DNA of 64,000 nucleotides, taken from contig JABYQN010000011.1 of NCBI GenBank assembly GCA_022606135.1, positions 1,922,001 to 1,986,000 on the forward strand, given 5' to 3'. Of the stretch, positions 59,364 to 64,000 are shown piece by piece. The position numbers were made by a program, and so were the translations under genes. Within the stretch, counting starts at the first letter, position 1; every line of letters starts with the position of its first letter. Source of the DNA: Fomes fomentarius. Taxonomy: Eukaryota; Basidiomycota; Agaricomycetes; Polyporales; Polyporaceae. The notes beneath the pieces were generated by a model. The model had not been told where the DNA came from, did not search any database, and saw nothing but the letters and a program-made list of their open reading frames with translations.

Positions 59364-60475
59364 TCACATCTCAACCTTCTTTCTGTTCCCAGGGTGCCAT
59401 GCCGCAAGCGGGTCCCCGAAGCACCGTCCCTTCCTTTCACGAAGGTGTCGCTGTAGCGCATCTTTCCGGCTGAAGCTCTGTTGGCAGCCTCCGACCATGA
59501 AGTCGTCCTCGATAAACAACCCCCCTGAGGTAGCGTCTGGAACGCCGTAGTGGTGGGATTGAGAGAGAGGGACCCCGCAGCACGACCAGAGTGCGACATC
59601 GGAACGTGTGTGGGTCTCCATGTGCCGCCTCAAGTCTTGATTACGTCGTCCCTGTTGCACGTAGGGACAGTAGGGACATTCCCATTTACTGGCAGACCGA
59701 CGTGGTGAACCGGAGACAGGAACAGCGGCGTTACGGCGCCGAGTCGCGAACAGTTGCTGTGTCTGCGGGGTATAGTCCGAGGAAGAGAATGGGGAGAAGG
59801 AGGTGGGAGGATAGTTTGTCGGCTCGGAGGTCGAGCGACGACGGGTGAAGTCGGAGGAAGAATTGTGGTAGAAGGGATCCAACTCAAGGGGCTGCTGAGC
59901 CTGCCAACCCGCCGATGAGTGGACTGGAGACGAGGGAGTCGTTGCAGGGTAGTAGCCTCCGTCGCCCCAGCAAGGGTTGTCGTTCAGTAGATGGGGGATC
60001 GGGTACCCTGTCGAGGGCGAGACAATGCCAAACGGTGCGACGAAGTCAAGAGAACCTCCGCCAAAGTGGGATTGTGTCGGAGCTGCCATAGGCTGGTGAT
60101 CAATGGATATTTCACCAGCGCCGGGGTACTGCATGTAGTGAGAGGAGCTCGATTGAGCGATCCCTTGTGGTAGATACATACGCTCCGTTTGCATGGAGGA
60201 TGCACGCTCATGAGCCTGTCTTTGAGCAATACTTCAGCATACTGAGATGTGAGACAGACTATAATGACGTACTGCTCCTCAATGTGCCACCGTTCCATGC
60301 CCGCGTTCATATGTGGCTGCACAGCACGGGCATTTGAGTCGTTCCCCAAGCCCACAACCACGTTGTCTTCCGCGGGACTAGAGCCACCAGGCTGAGTGGC
60401 CCCGCGCTGAGTAGATCCGAGAAAAACATTGGAGTACGATGCGCTGTACCCAAATGGGGGATTGTTGTAGTCCAT
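59364..60475 (-). CDS. C2H2-type zinc-finger protein, putative transcription factor
   Basis: Two exons: complement(join(59364..60219,60273..60475)), 352 aa; the 53-base intron (GTACGT...CAAAG) is phase 2. Start ATG at 60475 (MDYNNPPFGYSAS), 64 bases after a TATAAG box. Residues 1-240 are Pro/Ser/Gln-rich, as in activation regions. A canonical finger has Cys249, Cys252, His267, His271 (WECPYCPYVQQ...LRRHMETH), followed by a second, degenerate unit: WSCCGVPL, then GGCQQSFSRKDALQRHLRER and a closing Cys. The C-terminus is basic (GNRKKVEM). This arrangement is usual in basidiomycete C2H2 regulators; a nuclear DNA-binding role is inferred and targets are unknown. A DUF6699-type gene ends at 61052, upstream on the same strand. 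Confidence 0.87.
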
Positions 60476-60538
60476 AGTACTGAGGACGACAGGAGAAGTA
60501 GGAGGCAGCGGCGCGCTGCACCCATGGTCGCGGATATC

Positions 60539-60544
60539 CTTATA
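60539..60544 (-). promoter_or_regulatory. TATA-like box of the zinc-finger gene
   Basis: TATAAG in the complement (CGATATAAGGATATCC), 64 bases before the ATG at 60475. Confidence 0.5.
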
Positions 60545-61051
60545 TCGTGGAGTCGAGAGCAGCCGTGAGCGTTTCTCTCAACCATAGCTTCGTGAATGTG
60601 AATCGAGTGCAAGCGAAGGTGGACCTAATCGGAGAAGCGTAGCCGATTGGCTCCAGTCAGTGTGTGTTTGAGTTTGGCATGTCAATTTCCCACGTTCAGG
60701 TATATCGATCTCATCGCGCAGTGAGACTCTTCGCTCGTCCACGTCTCTCTAACCTCGATAACAATATGTTCGGATTACGAGTCAGGGACACTCAGTCGTC
60801 GTGTATATATCAATAACCTCGTGAGTAGTATGCGATATTTGTTATAGCAAAGCGACTACTCGGAGAGCGTGGGTCAGCGGACCTCGGCATCATGTCCCCG
60901 GATAGTTCGCGATGATCAACCGGAAACCAGGATAAAACGTTTTGGATACTAATGTACGGCATACTGGTACGAATACTGGAACACATCCATAGATGATGGC
61001 TGATATCCGCTGTCCAGAACGCCCACAAAATGTGATGAAGGTGCGGGGAAG
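60545..61051. other. Intergenic, no supported gene
   Basis: Promoter of the zinc-finger gene and 3' flank of the next DUF6699-type gene. Nothing else recognised. Confidence 0.5.
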
Positions 61052-61918
61052 TCATCCGTCGCTTGTGCCGACTTCGACAATGTACACTTCGCCGCTCTCC
61101 CTTCCGCCGGGTATCTCGTACGGTAGCGCTGGGCGAATCCCGAGGAACCGGCGTCTTCGCCCCAGATAATCTACATAGAGATATACCTCGCGCCAGCCGG
61201 AGTCCTTTGGAAGGAGCCTGCATCGCCTCTCGGACGCTCTGCGCAGTGTCTCGCGCTCCGCGTCGCTGAGGCGCATGACTTCGCTTTCCACAACGGGCAA
61301 GCGCAGGCCGCGGTATAGGCCCTCAAGGACGTCTCCGATAGTGATGTATGGGCCAGACGAGGTCCACACATTCGAGGGTTTTATCTCGAATTCCATGGGC
61401 AGGAGAGGGAACATGAGAACGATAGATTGGATAGGCGGTGCCAAGGGGTTTCTCCCGTGAATCCGAAAGACCGACCGCCGCCGCAAGTCGACTCTGGTCG
61501 CGAGATACTCAATGCGAGCCGTAGAGGGTGGATACATCAGATCCCATGTCAGAGGTGGTTTAGCGGTGGGGTGTTGCGGCAATGCGATGAGGGGGTCGAC
61601 GGAAGTGTGAATGGATGCTGGAGGGATTACGTAGCGGGGAGTGTGTGCACGACTCGGATGCTGCGTCGAGCACCTTGTTTCACGATGCGCCGTCTGATGG
61701 GAACCGTCCTGGCTGACGTCTGGCAAAGGAACCGTGCTATGGCGTGGGGCCATGGGAATTGTATCGGGAGGGGGAGCCGAACGCAGAGATGACCGAACGG
61801 TCCATGCTGGAGGTGATGCCCTCAACGAGGATCGAACTGAAAGCGGAGCTCGGATGAGAGGAAGGTAGTAGATAGGTGCACTGAAATGATAGTCAGTTGG
61901 TTGGTAGTAAGAGGGCAT
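61052..61918 (-). CDS. DUF6699-type domain protein (array member 8)
   Basis: Intronless, 288 aa from the ATG at 61918 (MPSYYQPTDYHF). An in-frame ATG at 61948 lies only about 10 bases from a TATAAG box, too close to a transcription start, so the inner ATG is preferred; it also resembles MPSYFRS of the 43.2 kb gene. A Pro/Arg-rich N-terminal half precedes the domain at about 125-285: LTWDLMYPPSTARIEYLA (W-D-x-x-x-PP-x-A entry), LMFPLLPMEFEI, ITIGDVLEGLYRGLRLPVVE, LRRASERRCRLLP, VYLYVDYLGRRRRFLGIRPA, VYIVEVG. It is closest to the 13.0 kb gene on the opposite strand. All canonical elements are present. Function unknown. Confidence 0.88.
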   Translation of the reverse strand: MPSYYQPTDYHFSAPIYYLPLIRAPLSVRSSLRASPPAWTVRSSLRSAPPPDTIPMAPRHSTVPLPDVSQDGSHQTAHRETRCSTQHPSRAHTPRYVIPPASIHTSVDPLIALPQHPTAKPPLTWDLMYPPSTARIEYLATRVDLRRRSVFRIHGRNPLAPPIQSIVLMFPLLPMEFEIKPSNVWTSSGPYITIGDVLEGLYRGLRLPVVESEVMRLSDAERETLRRASERRCRLLPKDSGWREVYLYVDYLGRRRRFLGIRPALPYEIPGGRESGEVYIVEVGTSDG

Positions 61919-61957
61919 GGTCGACGTCCCTTGTGGTTGAATCATCATCTAGCACGT

Positions 61958-61963
61958 CTTATA
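61958..61963 (-). promoter_or_regulatory. TATA-like box of DUF6699 gene 8
   Basis: TATAAG in the complement (ATCTATAAGACGTGC). Its position favours translation from 61918 rather than 61948. The core TATAAGAC matches that of the related gene at 13.0 kb. Confidence 0.5.
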
Positions 61964-64000
61964 GATATTACATAGTGTTACGGCGCTCCAACACTGACAT
62001 TCTCTGGAGGCGTCCTCCAAGGTCATCTCAGGGCCAACAAATGGGGACACATATCAATACGCATTCATCGGTGTCCTGTGATGGAAACGGCGGGAGGCAC
62101 GGTGCACTTAAAGGGGCGATGCGATGCCCCAACGACGCTCTAGAGTCGACCAGGTATGCTATCTCTGTGAAACATCGTGAAGCCGCCAGTCACCGATACA
62201 GGAATTTTCAGGCCTTCACGGGGGGGGGGGAGGGTGATTGGGTATCTCCATCGGATTGCATGTGACGCACGTCCACCTGTGTGTGACGCTTAGTGGTGCA
62301 CCGGCGGTCTAGGTCAGAGGTCTCCAAAGCCCCAAGCCTGCGTTGTTCAGAATCCCACATGACACCTTCATGACACCGCCAACATTCAAGTTTCTGATGC
62401 AGAGTGCTGCACACAGAAGGGAAGCTCTCAATTCCCGGGCTCTTCCCGACGAAGCTCTACCGAAGGAGAGAGAATGGGAAATTCAGTAAGACGATTCGGC
62501 GTCCTGAGCGCGATGGTCGTATACAGGGAAATACCGTGACGTCTTACGGCACGGCGTGAATGAGGCTACATGAAATCAGAGCGATGCGCGGCCCGAGTTC
62601 GGAACTAACCACCCGACCACCATTCCCCCTGATACATGAGCTCCTTGACGAGCGAACGGGAAGCCTTTTCTAGGCGAACCAAACGGCTGGCGGGACTCAA
62701 TTAACCAGACTCGGGCGAGGTCGCAGGTAGTTCGACAGTAGAAGACCTCACGGAGGAAATTGGAGCGAGAATGAAGCAAGGGAAGCCTTCTGCTGAGTTC
62801 CATTCCGTGTATTCCGCGGAAGCCCGTGTACAAATCGAGGTATGCACTTGAACGGCCTGTGAGAGCGAGAGAAAGAACGCACCGGCGAGTGGATTGATAC
62901 GTCTAGATAGAACGATGCGTTCGGCCTCAATCTCAAAAAGGGCCATGCAGCCCTGCGGCCTGCTCGCGTCAGTCTTACCGGATGACAATGTGAAGCGGTA
63001 GAGAGATACGACCGATGTTGACTGAACCCTGCTACCCTGACACATGACAGTGCTCCAGTACCATCAGATAACTCACTAGTACAAGCGTCTGAAACGATGT
63101 TCTGGAAGCGAGCCCGTTGCAACCGTCAGCCTTGCCGCGCCGCCGGCTAACAGAGGAGGACCACCCGCGGCCAGAGACCTGTCTGTGTCATGGTCCACAT
63201 CGGCGCTTGAAGGTTAAGATGGTGGGCACTGCGTATGGACCCCTTTTGACAGATGAAAATATCTCGTATGCGGATTATGTATACAAGTCATAGGGTGTAG
63301 GCTTTGTGCCTCAGGATATCTTGGGCACATGCTCGTGGAAGGAGATGGCCTAAGAAGGTTGTCGCCAACAGAACACCACCTCTGCGATGGGCGCAGTAAT
63401 ACCGACGCAATCCCACGCCCCGCACCACAAAAATTCAGGCCGAAGGAGGTGGCTCAAAACGATCAGGAAATTTGCACAATCATGGATAGTTACGGATGCA
63501 GCTCGCCTTCTAATCATGCGGCGTCCTTCCAACAGAACGTAAATGGTCAGATGCACAGAGGAAAGCAGCTTCTCTTAGTTCTTAACATTAGATAGGTTGT
63601 CACGTTAGCAGATTGCCATTATTTCTGTCAGCAGAATCTCAATGGTACGAGTGACGGGGCGTGAAACTCGACTTAACTCGACTTAAGAGGCAAGTACAAT
63701 GGAACGGGGCCAATGCGGATGCGGTAGATTGCGAATGTGCCACGGTCATTAGTCAAGGCTTCGTGCATGCGCATTTCACCTGCGTATTGGCGGCCATCTT
63801 TGGTATCCAGCGCCCACCCCTAGTAGCGTAAAGAAACTCGGCGGTTGATTTTGTACCACTTTGAACAAATTAACATCTAACCGAAGTACATCAAGCGCCT
63901 ACGAAAGAATCAGTTGTTAAGCGCCCCAGGGCGCTTAACACTACACGACCATACCTCATGGATATGAGCTTCAACAATACAAGGCCTAAAGGTATTCAAT
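61964..64000. other. Intergenic to window end, no supported gene
   Basis: Contains a G11 run at about 62220-62230. Minus-strand frames at 62700-63045 and 63350-63556 have some coding character (GCMALFEIEAERIVLSRRIN) but no start, splice partner or domain that I can support. The palindrome at 63916-63939 is listed separately. Confidence 0.4.
63916..63939. repeat. Perfect inverted repeat (10-bp arms)
   Basis: GTTAAGCGCC, a 4-base spacer CCAG, then GGCGCTTAAC: a perfect short hairpin or dyad. No gene is seen next to it, so its role (terminator, protein site or element end) is open. Confidence 0.7.

Noticed and set aside
62576..63122. Minus-strand frames with some coding character
   Set aside because: The only candidate intron between them is about 26 bases, too short, and no start or domain could be found.

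Overview
The window reads as nuclear DNA of a mushroom-forming basidiomycete (Agaricomycetes, perhaps a polypore). The genes are widely spaced and cut by many short GT-AG introns of about 42-93 bases with CTNAC/CTGAC-like branch sites. The families present (DUF6699 proteins, a 14-exon P450, an F-box-like/LRR protein, a GH5 enzyme of the RGVNLGSWFVLERW type, metacaspases) are typical of that class. I see no tRNA, rRNA, CRISPR or intact transposon. All spliced models were built by hand. In every one the exon lengths sum to a whole number of codons and the reading phase agrees across each junction.

Layout. 0.2-4.8 kb (minus): two tandem paralogs of an unrecognised family with two C-x10/11-C-x10-C-x2-H motifs, helical segments and a glycine-zipper tail, with a decayed gene on the plus strand between them. 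5.0-7.4 kb (minus): an intact cytochrome P450. 11-25 kb (plus): four DUF6699-type genes (11.1, 13.0, 18.4, 24.0 kb) and, at 20.3-21.9 kb, three related decayed copies. 25.8-32.8 kb (minus): two tandem metacaspases with the same 14-exon structure. 35.8 kb (plus): a divergent DUF6699-like gene, then at 37.3 kb a predicted secreted protein of unknown function. 41.9-43.2 kb (minus): the most canonical DUF6699 gene. 47.1-48.8 kb (plus): an F-box-like protein. 50.0-51.3 kb (minus): a type I membrane protein. 51.9-53.8 kb (minus): a GH5 glycosidase. 55.4 kb (minus): DUF6699. 59.4-60.5 kb (minus): a C2H2 zinc-finger protein. 61.1 kb (minus): DUF6699. The rest is long intergenic DNA with small repeats, a dispersed inverted repeat pair (35.0 and 49.7 kb) and some gene debris.

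The main theme is a dispersed DUF6699 array: eight intact genes plus at least three relics within about 51 kb. The left members lie on the plus strand and the right members on the minus strand, and the closest relatives are far apart (13.0 with 61.1 kb; 24.0 with 55.4 kb). With the two tandem gene pairs this looks like a lineage-specific region of gene birth and death. No function is known for DUF6699, so a shared pathway is only a hypothesis. Clustering of metacaspases with proteins bearing a glycine-zipper membrane-like tail would fit a cell-death role, but nothing in the sequence proves it.
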